Shown: positions 50,169 through 59,701 of the stretch, piece after piece | Layout: the number at the start of each line of letters is the position of its first letter | How positions within the stretch are numbered: the stretch's first letter is position 1 | Notes under the pieces: generated by a model | What the model was told of the DNA's origin: nothing | Databases searched by the model: none | The model's input: only the letters and a program-made list of their open reading frames with translations | Assembly (NCBI GenBank): GCA_036562185.1 | Contig: DATCKN010000036.1 | Span: 81,873-145,872, forward strand | Length of the DNA: 64,000 nt | Source of the DNA: Thermoclostridium sp036562185 | GTDB taxonomy: Bacteria > Bacillota > Clostridia > DSM-8532 | Reading direction: 5' to 3' | Translations under genes and position numbers: made by a program

Positions 50169-53102
50169 CTAAAACCCATACTCGCGCATTTGCTCATCAG
50201 TCAGCCCGAAATACTGCTGTATATACATTTTAACATAGTATGGCCGGCCAATAACGAAGTCTTTAAGCTTTTGCACACATTCCTTCCATAAACTGTATGA
50301 CCCCGTCCATTTTTTGAAGTTCCTTCGTATCTCCGGTTCAATTTCCGACGCAAGTTCATCGATGACCGAAATTACATGGCTTGTTTCAAACGTATTGTTC
50401 AAATGGTATGCAAAGCGCCTTAGAAACTTTTCTTTAAATTCATCATTTTGCAGAAGTCCCATTTGAATGGTTGTTGAAAACCAGTTTCCTTCACCGGTCC
50501 CCTCCGGATTAAAAACGTGGCTTACAGTATCATGGTCAACTCTTCTGAAAGCCATGTCAAAATCAAACAGTATCCAACGCCATTTCGAATCAGGGGTTCT
50601 TTCCCTCCAGAATTTAATATTTCCGTTGTCGGTATTTGCTGCATATATTACTGCAATCTGGTAATCGATGAAATTATCCACATCAATTAATGTTTTTACA
50701 TGTTCATAATATTCATCAATGCTTAAATCATGGTTTTTTATATATTCAAGAACCGATTTGTACTGGGAATAATCCCCCTGATGAACAATGTTATTGCCTT
50801 CTATTATGTCCAGGTTATCAGGATTGGGCAGGTGATTGTTAAATGAAAGAAAATATTTGTCGGTTGATTCCCTGAGTGTATATAGCCCCCAGTAATCACC
50901 GTTTAAATATAATACTGCAGGGCGATAGGCCTGGTAGTCAATGCCGGTTTCTTTCATTAACTGAGAGATAAGCACATCCCTGATTTTTGTGTTGCCGTTA
51001 TCCTGACCTGAATTCCTTAATATTATGGACTGGTATTTGGTTAAACTCTTTTCGGGGAAGACCCGGTAATTAATATATTCATCCCCGTACTTTTTTCTTG
51101 CTTCAATTGCAAAAGACTTTTGGTCTGCTCCACGGGTATATCCTCCATGAATTGAAATACCTGCATCCATACTGAAAGCAAGGCTTCCGTCTGCCTCATA
51201 GAATTCTATATGGGCAGGCTTTTCCCAATCCTGCCAGAAATTGGCCCCTTTATACGGATATTCGGATTCAGCATGTTTTCCCATAACATAAATTCCTGTA
51301 TCCTCATCCCACAGATTTTCAGGATCTGTGGTTATTGATATTGTGGCAAAACCGTTCATTGGCTCAAAAAAGTAAGTACTTGTTACAACCTGGCTCGGAA
51401 GGTACCCTTCTTTATAAGCGCGGGCCCTGATAACCGATGTTGACTCGATATTAATAGGCTTTGTGTATACATTTGAGCCAGGACCCGGTATTGAACCGTC
51501 GGTGGTATAGTATATTATTGTGCCATCTTCAGGAGAGTTTATTGACAATGAAAGGGGAGAGGTATAAAAACCTCCTTGTTCGGAAAAAACCGGGCTTAAA
51601 CAATAAGCAACTGCCAGGCTTTTTTCGTCGTTTGGCATTCCAGGGGTGGGATTTGAAAACAAAAAAGGTTCATAACCGCCGTCCGCGAAACCATACGATA
51701 TGTCGGATGTCAATTCAGGAATATCCATTCTCTGTATAATATTTCCTTCCGTATCGGAAAAGTAAAGCACATCACCTTTTCCATTCAGGCCGAAGTTGGC
51801 ATGCAAAAAGACAGAGCCTTTTTTGCCGGTATAATCGGGAGATAAGAATACTATAACCAATTCTCCGGGCTGAACCGGAAAGGAAGGGAAAATCCATTTG
51901 GAAATATTGTTACTGTTGTCTGAAAGGGCATACCCTCCAAGGTCCTGCACTTTACCGGTAATATTTTTAATTTCAATCCAGTCATTAAAATTCCCGTCTT
52001 CATCTGACAGTGTTGTTTCATTTCTCGACATGGCCTCACAGATGAAAAAGGTGTTAGAGCTGTACTTTGCTTCAGAAAATAATTTATAACCTTCTTCCGT
52101 GTTTGGATATCCGGGAGTGGGCTTATTCGTCTCCACCCAAGTATCAGGCGTTTCCCGGGCATAGGATGAGTCATCGGGAAGGTTATGAATAACCACTGAA
52201 TCGCAAATTTTGCCCGAATGCTCTGTTAAAAGGACTGTTTCCCTGCTTTTATTTATTTTGAAGTTGGTATGTAAGTTTCCATCGGGATTCCGCCTGTTTT
52301 TGCCAGAACAGAAGACAACCAGATATTCTCCCGGCTTTATTGTTTTTTCGGGGAACTGCCACTGAAACAGGTCATTTTCATTATCTGACAGAAAATAATC
52401 CGAAAGATCCACGTCACTTACGCTTCTGTTGTATATCTCTATCCAGTCAGGATAATCACCGTCTTCGTCCTGCAATAGTGATATATTCTCGGCCATGACT
52501 TCACTTATGCAAATAGGGGAATATTCCGTCAGCATACTTTCTTCAAAGGCTCCAGCGCCTTCATCAGAATTTGGAAAGCCCGGTGAAGGATGCTGAAATG
52601 TATCCCATGCGCCAGGGTTGTCGCAGCTTCTGCCGAAAGAAACATTGTCGCCGCATTCGGGTATTTCAACCTGCTGAATACAATTGCCGTAAGGATCGCT
52701 TAAAATGATATTTTCGCCTTTTGAACTGATTTTAAAGTTAGTATGTACCTGATTATGAGTTATTGTATTTTTTCCTGATGCAAAAACAACAAGGAAACCG
52801 TTAGGAGGTATTTCTACCGGAGGGAAAATCCATTTTCCCGGATCGGACGGGTCATCCGAAAGTGCATACCCTTCAAGGTTTACAGCAGCATCACCTAAGT
52901 TTTCAAGTTCAATCCAATCGGGTGTGTCGCCTTCAAAATCAATCAAAGTTGATGTATTACTTGACATTACTTCATTTATTATAATCTCCGGTTCGCCCGG
53001 CTCAGAGTAAACAGCAAGTGTTTCTCGGGTTTTTAAGTACATCAGGCCCAATGTAATAACCAACGCAAGCACCAGAGTTATGAAAAATATTTTTTTTGAC
53101 AT
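50169..53102 (-). CDS. CotH-kinase family surface protein with lamin-tail domains
   Basis: A 977-residue exported protein: signal anchor (residues 5-23), three lamin-tail domains (INEVMSSNTSTLIDFEGDTP.. about 40-180; ISEVMAENISLLQDEDGDYP.. about 197-345; ICEAMSRNETTLSDEDGNFN.. about 352-490), a chitobiase-C-like domain (GTIIYYTTDGSIPGPGSNVY, about 520-575), then a CotH domain (RDVLISQLMKETG, VLYLNGDYWGLYTLRES, WRWILFDFDMAFRR). CotH is an atypical protein kinase that phosphorylates spore coat proteins in Bacillus; exported forms with such domains are common in clostridia. It starts the cotH-VTC-DUF4956 operon, 14-23 bases ahead of the VTC start. Confidence 0.93.
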   Translation of the reverse strand: MSKKIFFITLVLALVITLGLMYLKTRETLAVYSEPGEPEIIINEVMSSNTSTLIDFEGDTPDWIELENLGDAAVNLEGYALSDDPSDPGKWIFPPVEIPPNGFLVVFASGKNTITHNQVHTNFKISSKGENIILSDPYGNCIQQVEIPECGDNVSFGRSCDNPGAWDTFQHPSPGFPNSDEGAGAFEESMLTEYSPICISEVMAENISLLQDEDGDYPDWIEIYNRSVSDVDLSDYFLSDNENDLFQWQFPEKTIKPGEYLVVFCSGKNRRNPDGNLHTNFKINKSRETVLLTEHSGKICDSVVIHNLPDDSSYARETPDTWVETNKPTPGYPNTEEGYKLFSEAKYSSNTFFICEAMSRNETTLSDEDGNFNDWIEIKNITGKVQDLGGYALSDNSNNISKWIFPSFPVQPGELVIVFLSPDYTGKKGSVFLHANFGLNGKGDVLYFSDTEGNIIQRMDIPELTSDISYGFADGGYEPFLFSNPTPGMPNDEKSLAVAYCLSPVFSEQGGFYTSPLSLSINSPEDGTIIYYTTDGSIPGPGSNVYTKPINIESTSVIRARAYKEGYLPSQVVTSTYFFEPMNGFATISITTDPENLWDEDTGIYVMGKHAESEYPYKGANFWQDWEKPAHIEFYEADGSLAFSMDAGISIHGGYTRGADQKSFAIEARKKYGDEYINYRVFPEKSLTKYQSIILRNSGQDNGNTKIRDVLISQLMKETGIDYQAYRPAVLYLNGDYWGLYTLRESTDKYFLSFNNHLPNPDNLDIIEGNNIVHQGDYSQYKSVLEYIKNHDLSIDEYYEHVKTLIDVDNFIDYQIAVIYAANTDNGNIKFWRERTPDSKWRWILFDFDMAFRRVDHDTVSHVFNPEGTGEGNWFSTTIQMGLLQNDEFKEKFLRRFAYHLNNTFETSHVISVIDELASEIEPEIRRNFKKWTGSYSLWKECVQKLKDFVIGRPYYVKMYIQQYFGLTDEQMREYGF

Positions 53103-53165
53103 ATCACAATCCCGATTTCTGTTTTATTTTACATTAATATAGCACATTGCATGGATTAATACAGG

Positions 53166-53702
53166 CTAATTGCTTGCATATTTTTCCCATATATCTACAA
53201 TATCATCGTATATGCCGGATAATAATTTTATAAATTCCACAACTCTGTCATCATCCAGAAGCAGTGGAAAAGCCCTGTACAAACTGTTTATAAATTTACT
53301 CTCCAATGGGTGTTCTTCAGGCTTTGCAGAAACAGGGCAAATTGGAAAGCTTCTCGGATCCAGCCTGAAATCCACCATGTTATGCTCATTCAAATATGGG
53401 ATTACGGGAAATATCCTGCATGATAACGGGCGTTCCTCGCGTGGACAAGTCCCTTTACATACCAAAAGCTTTATTATATAGCCGTCGGATAAAGTAATAC
53501 CGGTTTCTTTAACCAGGCACCAATCCTTGTTGAGATATAAGTGCTCTTCACCCGGAAACAGCAGCATTCCGTCATTGTCAGTGCCCGAACAGCATCGCTT
53601 ATCGCAGAGCTTTCCGCAGTCATACCTGAGAGGAGTTGCTTTATTTAGTTTTTTCCATGCTCTTTTATATAATTTTGCGTATTTGTGTTCCATGTTTTTC
53701 AT
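53166..53702 (-). CDS. Cysteine-cluster protein (YkgJ-like)
   Basis: The 178-residue protein has the zinc/iron-sulfur cluster pattern YDCGKLCDKRCCSG (residues about 29-42) and CPREERPLSCRIFPVIPY (about 88-105), as in YkgJ-type proteins that are usually linked to peptide modification or of unknown role. The C-terminal half is helical. No good ribosome binding site is seen; ATG 53702 is the best start, GTG 53720 and ATG 53693 are other options. It lies 63 bases upstream of cotH. Confidence 0.75.
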   Translation of the reverse strand: MKNMEHKYAKLYKRAWKKLNKATPLRYDCGKLCDKRCCSGTDNDGMLLFPGEEHLYLNKDWCLVKETGITLSDGYIIKLLVCKGTCPREERPLSCRIFPVIPYLNEHNMVDFRLDPRSFPICPVSAKPEEHPLESKFINSLYRAFPLLLDDDRVVEFIKLLSGIYDDIVDIWEKYASN

Positions 53703-53750
53703 TTGTATTTTCCATACCACTCATTGTATTGTCTTTAGATTTAAGCCTTT

Positions 53751-54584
53751 CTATTTACCCCTGTTGTAATATGAGTAAATAACCGATTCAAACACCCTGC
53801 CGGGCAATATTCGTTTGGCTGCAACAGAAAGCTTCTGATCGAATTTCCCGACTTTATACCTGAGCTTCGGATTTCCGCTGTCTATAATCCTGCCTACAAC
53901 CGCGGCCAATGTATCGGGCTCGCTTCCATGGGATTCGTCATATTCAATTTTCTCAGTAACCCTTAGGAACGAATCCCTGTAAGGTGAGCTTTCAGACAGG
54001 GCCCCTTTTGCATGAGGCCTGTATTTCTGGGAACCCGATTTATGATCCGTGGGTTCAATAATCACAACTTTAATACCGAAATCCCTTGTTTCAAGGCTTA
54101 AAGCTTCGGAAAAACCTTCAATTGCAAACTTCGAGGCGCTGTAAGCACATTGAAACGGTATTGCCAGAAGGCCCATAATAGAACTGAAATTAATAATAAG
54201 CCCGTTCTTTCTGTCCCTCATATATGGCAATACTGCCTTGCACATCCTTACAGTTCCAATCAGGTTTGTATTTATAACCTGCTCAAATTCGGCAAGCGAA
54301 ATATCCTCAACAGAACCCAGAACCAGCGTGGCGGCACAATTTACAAGAACATCTATCCTTCCTTCGGTTTTAATAATGTTTTGAACCACTTCATTAACCG
54401 ATTCTTCATTTGTTACATCCAGGTAGACCTTTTTAGGGCTTTTTTGCTCCGAATTCCCATTATTACTGAATGATCTTGCACCGGCATATACAGTATGCCC
54501 TATATTTCCCAAGTGGTTTGCAACTGCAAGTCCAAGGCCCGAAGAAGCCCCGGTGACAAGAACGACTTTATTGCTTTGCCGCAT
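53751..54584 (-). CDS. Short-chain dehydrogenase/reductase
   Basis: A 277-residue classical SDR: NAD(P)-binding VVLVTGASSGLGLAVANHLG, NCAATLVLG, the serine in INFSSIMGLLAIPF, the Tyr-x-x-x-Lys in YSASKFAIEGFSEAL (about residues 149-153), and a C-terminal tail typical of the 17-beta-HSD-like group. It is divergent from the serine-palmitoyltransferase-like gene 196 bases away, so 3-keto-sphinganine reduction is a plausible but untested role. ATG 54584 follows GGGGGC. Confidence 0.9.
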   Translation of the reverse strand: MRQSNKVVLVTGASSGLGLAVANHLGNIGHTVYAGARSFSNNGNSEQKSPKKVYLDVTNEESVNEVVQNIIKTEGRIDVLVNCAATLVLGSVEDISLAEFEQVINTNLIGTVRMCKAVLPYMRDRKNGLIINFSSIMGLLAIPFQCAYSASKFAIEGFSEALSLETRDFGIKVVIIEPTDHKSGSQKYRPHAKGALSESSPYRDSFLRVTEKIEYDESHGSEPDTLAAVVGRIIDSGNPKLRYKVGKFDQKLSVAAKRILPGRVFESVIYSYYNRGK

Positions 54585-54780
54585 AATCAAGCCCCCTTTA
54601 TATTTTCCATATCAAATCAATTCTAATACAAACATTTGAAAAAATCAAAAATATGTGGATATTTTAAAAAAGTATGATACAATATTTTTGTATTACTTCA
54701 TTTTAGATATTATGACCTAGTGATAATATATATTTTATTCGTTGAATCGCCAGATTCATAAAAGACAAGGAGATGTTGGT

Positions 54781-55986
54781 ATGGACCTGTTTCAGAAATG
54801 CTATGACTACACAACAGCAAAAGAAGCTATGGCAGCAGGGATTTATCCTTATTTCCACTACCTTGAGACCGGCCAGGATACAGAAGTAGTTATGGAAGGC
54901 CACCATATTATTATGATTGGATCGAATAATTACCAGGGGCTTACATCTGACAACCGTGTAATAGAGGCAGCGAAAGAGGCTTTGCTTAAATATGGTACCG
55001 GCTGTTCCGGGTCACGTTTTTTGAATGGAACTCTGAAACTACATATGGAATTGGAGGAAAGGCTGGCAAAATTCCTTAACAAAGAAGCAGCAATTACTTT
55101 CAGTACGGGTTTTCAGAGTAATCTTGGAATCATCTCTGCAATTGCAGGTAGAAATGATTATATAGTATGTGATAAGGAAAATCATGCAAGTATATATGAT
55201 GCATGTCGTTTAAGTTATGCAAAAATGGTTCGGTATGAACACAGCGATATGGAAGACTTGGAACGGGTGTTGAGCGAAATCCCCGAAAACAAGGGTATTT
55301 TGATTGTAACCGACGGTGTGTTCAGCATGGGCGGGGATATATGTAAACTCCCCGAGATAGTTGAGCTTGCCGAGAAATATGGCGCAAGGGTTATGGTTGA
55401 TGACGCCCATGGGCTTGGCGTTATTGGAGAACATGGACGTGGAACCGCGGAATATTTCGGCCTTGAAGATAAGGTAGACATAATCATGGGAACTTTCAGC
55501 AAGTCGCTGGCAAGCCTGGGTGGTTTTGTGGCTGCAAGTGAAGAAGTAGTACATTATATTAAGCATACTTCCCGTCCGTTTATTTTCAGTGCATCAATGC
55601 CGCCTGCAAATGCCGCGGCAGCATTAAAGGCCCTTGAAATCATTGAGCAGGAGCCATGGAGAATGAAGAACCTGTTGAGTATTGCCGACTATATGAGGCA
55701 AGGGCTTAAAAAAATGGGAATTCCTATTTTGGAATCAGTAACTCCGATAATACCGATAATGACATATGATACAGAAAGGACATTTCTTGCAACAAAGATG
55801 CTTTTTGAAGAAGGAGTTTATGTAAACCCGGTTATCGTTCCTGCAGTACCGCCCGGACAATGCCTGATTAGAACCAGCTACACGGCAACCCATACAAAAG
55901 AGCAGATGGACAGGGCAATGGAGGCAATAGGAAGAGTCTTTTCAAAGCTTCCGCCCAGAAAATCAAAAACAGAAAAAGAGGAATAA
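54781..55986 (+). CDS. Alpha-oxoamine synthase, serine palmitoyltransferase-like
   Basis: A 401-residue PLP enzyme joining an amino acid and an acyl-CoA. The N-terminal IYPYFHYLETGQDTEVVMEG, MIGSNNYQGLTSD and GTGCSGSRFLNGTLKLHMEL, DDAHGLGVIGEHGRG and the PLP-lysine block IMGTFSKSLASLGGF fit the family. From memory the N-terminus is more like bacterial serine palmitoyltransferases than like KBL or BioF, so sphingoid-base synthesis is possible. No ACP, bio or tdh genes are near. ATG after AAGGAGATG. A strong bidirectional terminator follows. Confidence 0.85.
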   Translation: MDLFQKCYDYTTAKEAMAAGIYPYFHYLETGQDTEVVMEGHHIIMIGSNNYQGLTSDNRVIEAAKEALLKYGTGCSGSRFLNGTLKLHMELEERLAKFLNKEAAITFSTGFQSNLGIISAIAGRNDYIVCDKENHASIYDACRLSYAKMVRYEHSDMEDLERVLSEIPENKGILIVTDGVFSMGGDICKLPEIVELAEKYGARVMVDDAHGLGVIGEHGRGTAEYFGLEDKVDIIMGTFSKSLASLGGFVAASEEVVHYIKHTSRPFIFSASMPPANAAAALKALEIIEQEPWRMKNLLSIADYMRQGLKKMGIPILESVTPIIPIMTYDTERTFLATKMLFEEGVYVNPVIVPAVPPGQCLIRTSYTATHTKEQMDRAMEAIGRVFSKLPPRKSKTEKEE

Positions 55987-56001
55987 ATGTTTTAGGAAAA
56001 T

Positions 56002-56032
56002 AAAAGGACTGTACCTGCAATACAGTCCTTTT
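56002..56032. terminator. Bidirectional terminator between SPT-like and Usp genes
   Basis: AAAAGGACTGTA (56002-56013) and TACAGTCCTTTT (56021-56032) are exact 12-base arms around CCTGCAA, with A-run and T-run for both convergent genes. Confidence 0.92.
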
Positions 56033-56036
56033 CCGC

Positions 56037-56414
56037 TTATGATATCACCTCTATGGTTATTTCATCTTTTAAAAGAGTACAAAGCTGCTTGTAAAATTTA
56101 TTCTCCTGTTCATTATTCGACTGGCCAAGCACTACCAGATCAATCTGGTTGTTTTTTGCGAAATCTGCGATGGTTTTGGATATATTATCTGATCTTAACA
56201 TTGTCATATCAGCATTATATTCCTTTGAAACTTTAAACAGATATTCAAGAGCTTCACTTTCCCTGCTGTTGTCCAGTATATTCCAGGAATCCTTGGCTAC
56301 GTGCAGGACATGGAGATTACCGTCTTTTGATTTAAGTTTTGATGCAGCTTTTATTAGCCTTTCACATGTCTTTTGCTTTGTGACACATACCAATACATTT
56401 TGATATAAATTCAA
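56037..56414 (-). CDS. Universal stress protein (UspA-like) domain
   Basis: The 125-residue product has the Usp alpha/beta shape: NVLVCVTKQKTCERLIKAAS at the start and a C-terminal DLVVLGQSNNEQENKFYKQL. The ATP-binding G-2x-G-9x-G(S/T) is incomplete, so nucleotide binding is unsure; it is like the C-terminal Usp part seen in sensor kinase KdpD. TTG start at 56414, 7 bases after AGAGGTAG. Confidence 0.8.
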   Translation of the reverse strand: MNLYQNVLVCVTKQKTCERLIKAASKLKSKDGNLHVLHVAKDSWNILDNSRESEALEYLFKVSKEYNADMTMLRSDNISKTIADFAKNNQIDLVVLGQSNNEQENKFYKQLCTLLKDEITIEVIS

Positions 56415-56606
56415 TGAAATCTACCTCTTTTTCATTTGCTTATAAAAGACAATACATTTTAATTATATCAGAAAGAGGTTATAAATTTCTTAACTGATTG
56501 TGAATTGTTTGTTACTAAATATTACATCAGCCGGCTGCCAATATTGACAAATAACAGCGGCCTATGTTATTTTCAGTTAAGCGACTGATGGAACGGTGGT
56601 GTTGTA

Positions 56607-58022
56607 TTGGTATTTTCAAGCTTGATTTTTCTTTATCTGTTCCTGCCTTTAAATTTCGTATTCTATTTCCTGTGTAAAAACCTTAAATACAGGAATATGG
56701 TTTTAGTGGTCTTTTCTCTTATTTTCTATGCCTGGGGTGAACCGGTCTGGGTTATTCTGTTAATTTTCAGTGCAGCCATTGACTATGCCCATGGGCTTAT
56801 TATAGAAAAAAACCGGGGAACATGGAAAGCAAAAGCAGCGCTGATATCATCATTAGTATTGAATCTGTCGCTGCTTGGCTTTTTTAAATATTCCGATTTC
56901 GTATCTCAAAACATAAATGCCTTATTTGGTACCAATATCCCTTTAAATGATTTCCACCTTCCTATCGGGATTTCCTTTTACACCTTTCAAACACTTTCAT
57001 ATGTAATTGATGTCTATCGTAATGATACAAGGGCTCAACCCTCTTTTGTCAAATTTCTGCTGTTTGTTTCGTTATTCCATCAGCTGGTGGCAGGTCCGAT
57101 AGTAAGATACAGCGATATTGCACAGGAGATTGATGAACGCCATACAAACCTTTCGGAGATACATAGCGGGATAAACAGGTTTGTGGCGGGTCTGGGGAAA
57201 AAAGTCCTGATAGCAAATACAGCCGGCGAAATAGCAGAGCCATTTCTGAACGGAGACCTAAAGCAGCTTTCAACTGTAGGCGCGTGGATAGGGATTATAC
57301 TGTACTCATTTCAAATCTACTTCGACTTTTCAGGATATTCGGACATGGCAATAGGAATGGGGAAAATAATTGGTTTTCATTACAAGGAAAACTTCAATTA
57401 CCCGTACATATCAAAAACAGTTACCGAGTTTTGGAGAAGGTGGCATATCTCGCTTGGTACGTTTTTCCGCGATTATGTATACATACCTATGGGCGGGAAC
57501 CGTAGCCACCATATACGTAACCTCTTGGTTGTCTGGCTTTTGACCGGACTATGGCATGGAGCAAGCTGGAACTTCATAATTTGGGGTTTGTTCTATGGAT
57601 TAATAATTATATTGGAAAAAAAGGGGTTATCAAAAATACTGAATAAAATACCTGCTTTTATATCCCATATTTATCTTCTGATAACAGTGATTGTGGCATG
57701 GGTATTTTTCTATTTCACCGACATGAGCAAGGCTATTGGTTACATCGGAGTAATGTTCGGTATCGGCGGAAGCGGATTTTACTCGGTACAGGATTCTATG
57801 GCTATTCTTAATAACGGTATATTTTTTATAATTGCTTCACTAGGTTGTACGCCAATTGTTCCGGTACTTCAAAAATGGATAAAGGATAGGATAAAGGATT
57901 GGAAGTACAGAGAACTGGTATTTGATATATGCCAGCCTGCGCTGAATATAATACTTATTCTTCTGTGTACTGCCTTCCTGGTGGGAAAAACCTATAATCC
58001 ATTTTTATACTTCAGGTTTTAG
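56607..58022 (+). CDS. MBOAT O-acyltransferase (AlgI/DltB type)
   Basis: A 471-residue membrane acyltransferase that moves acetyl groups across the membrane onto a polysaccharide. It has about ten helices, the family N-terminus MVFSSLIFLYLFLP (here a TTG start that matches the family), FHLPIGISFYTFQTLSYVID, YFDFSGYSDMAIGMGKIIGF, EFWRRWHISLGTFFRDYVYI and the catalytic histidine in LLTGLWHGASWNFIIWG. It is coupled to the DHHW gene starting 17 bases later. Confidence 0.95.
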   Translation: MVFSSLIFLYLFLPLNFVFYFLCKNLKYRNMVLVVFSLIFYAWGEPVWVILLIFSAAIDYAHGLIIEKNRGTWKAKAALISSLVLNLSLLGFFKYSDFVSQNINALFGTNIPLNDFHLPIGISFYTFQTLSYVIDVYRNDTRAQPSFVKFLLFVSLFHQLVAGPIVRYSDIAQEIDERHTNLSEIHSGINRFVAGLGKKVLIANTAGEIAEPFLNGDLKQLSTVGAWIGIILYSFQIYFDFSGYSDMAIGMGKIIGFHYKENFNYPYISKTVTEFWRRWHISLGTFFRDYVYIPMGGNRSHHIRNLLVVWLLTGLWHGASWNFIIWGLFYGLIIILEKKGLSKILNKIPAFISHIYLLITVIVAWVFFYFTDMSKAIGYIGVMFGIGGSGFYSVQDSMAILNNGIFFIIASLGCTPIVPVLQKWIKDRIKDWKYRELVFDICQPALNIILILLCTAFLVGKTYNPFLYFRF

Positions 58023-58039
58023 CCATGGGAGAGTTTGAG

Positions 58040-59476
58040 ATGAAAAGCAAGTACATTAATTTGGTTTTGTTTTTTACATGTCTGATAGGTATAGGGATTA
58101 TAAACATATTTGCCGAAGACAGGCTGGTTTCTGAGTACGAAAACAGGACTCTGGAACAATTTCCGGAATTCTCAGTGCAGGCTCTTTTCTCGGGAGATTA
58201 TTTTAAAAAAATAGATATATATTTTTCAGATCAGTTTGTCTGGAGGGATTCTTTTGTCCGTATCAGCAGTGCGGTAAAGGATCTGAAGGGCCTGCCCGGT
58301 AATGGCGGTACAACCGTTATTGTACAGGGTGGTTTCAACGATGCTGAAGAACATAACAGTATACCGGATATTAGTGTATCCGGTGAAGAAATGAAGACTG
58401 AACCTGCCGGCGGATCTGTGGAAACCATGCCTTCTGAAGGAGCCTCAATAGAGGATGATATAACACCTGCACCCGGAACCGGGGAAACGGATGATCAGGA
58501 AATTACCCCAGTGACTGCAGATTTGCCTGTGAGCGAACCAACAACGGTACCTGAGCAAAAATCAGAACCCTCTCCGACCCCTTCAGAAGAAAAAGATGAC
58601 AATGGCCGTAAAGTAGGGAAGATACTTATTTATAACAACAGTGCGATGCAGTTGTTTAAAGCATATACCGATGCTGAAGCCTATTATGCGGATACGTTAA
58701 ACAATTTTAAAGAACGGGCAGGGGAAGAGATAAAGGTATATTCCCTTCTTGCTCCCACAAGTATTGAATTTATTGATAATGAAAAATATAAAAGCTTATC
58801 GGATCCGCAAAAAGATGCAATTGACCGTGTTTATGGCAGGCTTAACGGTGTGGTTCCGGTTGATGCGTATGCAAAACTAAAGGAACATAAAGGTGAATAC
58901 CTGTATTTTAGGACAGACCACCACTGGACGGCTTTGGGGGCATATTATGCCTATGTTGCTTTTGCAGAGACCGCCGGATTTGAAGCAGTTCCGCTGGATA
59001 AGTACGAAACCGAGGATATAGAAAACTATCTTGGCTCACTTTATGACATGACATCAAGCAGTACCCTCAGGAAACATCCGGATACCATCACTGTATATAA
59101 ACCATTCGTGAACAGTGAGTACAATGTTTGGTATGAAGGGCCTGTAAAGCTTAAGGTCATTGACATGAACCATGCCACGCAGAAAAATAAATACCGGGTT
59201 TTCATAAGTGGCGACAGGCCATTGGGGGTAATAAAAACTGATGTTCAAAACGGCAAAAAAATCCTTGTTATAAAGGATTCTTATGGAAATGCAATGGTAC
59301 CCTTTTTACTGCCACACTACGAGGAAATATATGTAGTGGATCCCAGGCAGTACGGAAAGAATATCTTTAAGCTGGTACAGGATAATGGCATCCAGGAAGT
59401 AGTTTTTCTGAACTACGCTCTTATAGTGGGGGATAAAAATTTTGCCGACCTGATTGTTAAAATAATGAATCAGTAA
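58040..59476 (+). CDS. DHHW (AlgJ/AlgX-like) acetyltransfer partner protein with disordered insertion
   Basis: A 478-residue exported or anchored protein: one N-terminal helix (LVLFFTCLIGIGIINIF), an SGNH-like fold with YFRTDHHWTALGAYYAYVAF (Asp-His-His-Trp motif) and a C-terminal VIKDSYGNAMVPFLLPHYEE with the serine. Between about residues 110 and 195 lies a Thr/Pro/Glu/Ser-rich segment not usual in this family. It takes acetyl from the MBOAT partner to an exopolysaccharide. ATG 58040 is preferred over 58025 because GGGAGAG precedes it. Confidence 0.9.
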   Translation: MKSKYINLVLFFTCLIGIGIINIFAEDRLVSEYENRTLEQFPEFSVQALFSGDYFKKIDIYFSDQFVWRDSFVRISSAVKDLKGLPGNGGTTVIVQGGFNDAEEHNSIPDISVSGEEMKTEPAGGSVETMPSEGASIEDDITPAPGTGETDDQEITPVTADLPVSEPTTVPEQKSEPSPTPSEEKDDNGRKVGKILIYNNSAMQLFKAYTDAEAYYADTLNNFKERAGEEIKVYSLLAPTSIEFIDNEKYKSLSDPQKDAIDRVYGRLNGVVPVDAYAKLKEHKGEYLYFRTDHHWTALGAYYAYVAFAETAGFEAVPLDKYETEDIENYLGSLYDMTSSSTLRKHPDTITVYKPFVNSEYNVWYEGPVKLKVIDMNHATQKNKYRVFISGDRPLGVIKTDVQNGKKILVIKDSYGNAMVPFLLPHYEEIYVVDPRQYGKNIFKLVQDNGIQEVVFLNYALIVGDKNFADLIVKIMNQ

Positions 59477-59701
59477 CCATATATTTTAACCGGAAGCCGC
59501 ATATCCATTCTCTGCCTCAGTTATAACCTGTATAAAAGGTTAATGGTTATTTTTTAAAAGTTTGATAATTTCAATGTTTCCGATAATATTTGCAATGAAA
59601 GCTATGAAAATAATGGTTAAAATTGATATTAAGGTTTATCCCGCCCGAAATCGGGATGAAATCTTGACATTACGGGTTGAGAAATAGGAGGAGTAGCAAT
59701 T

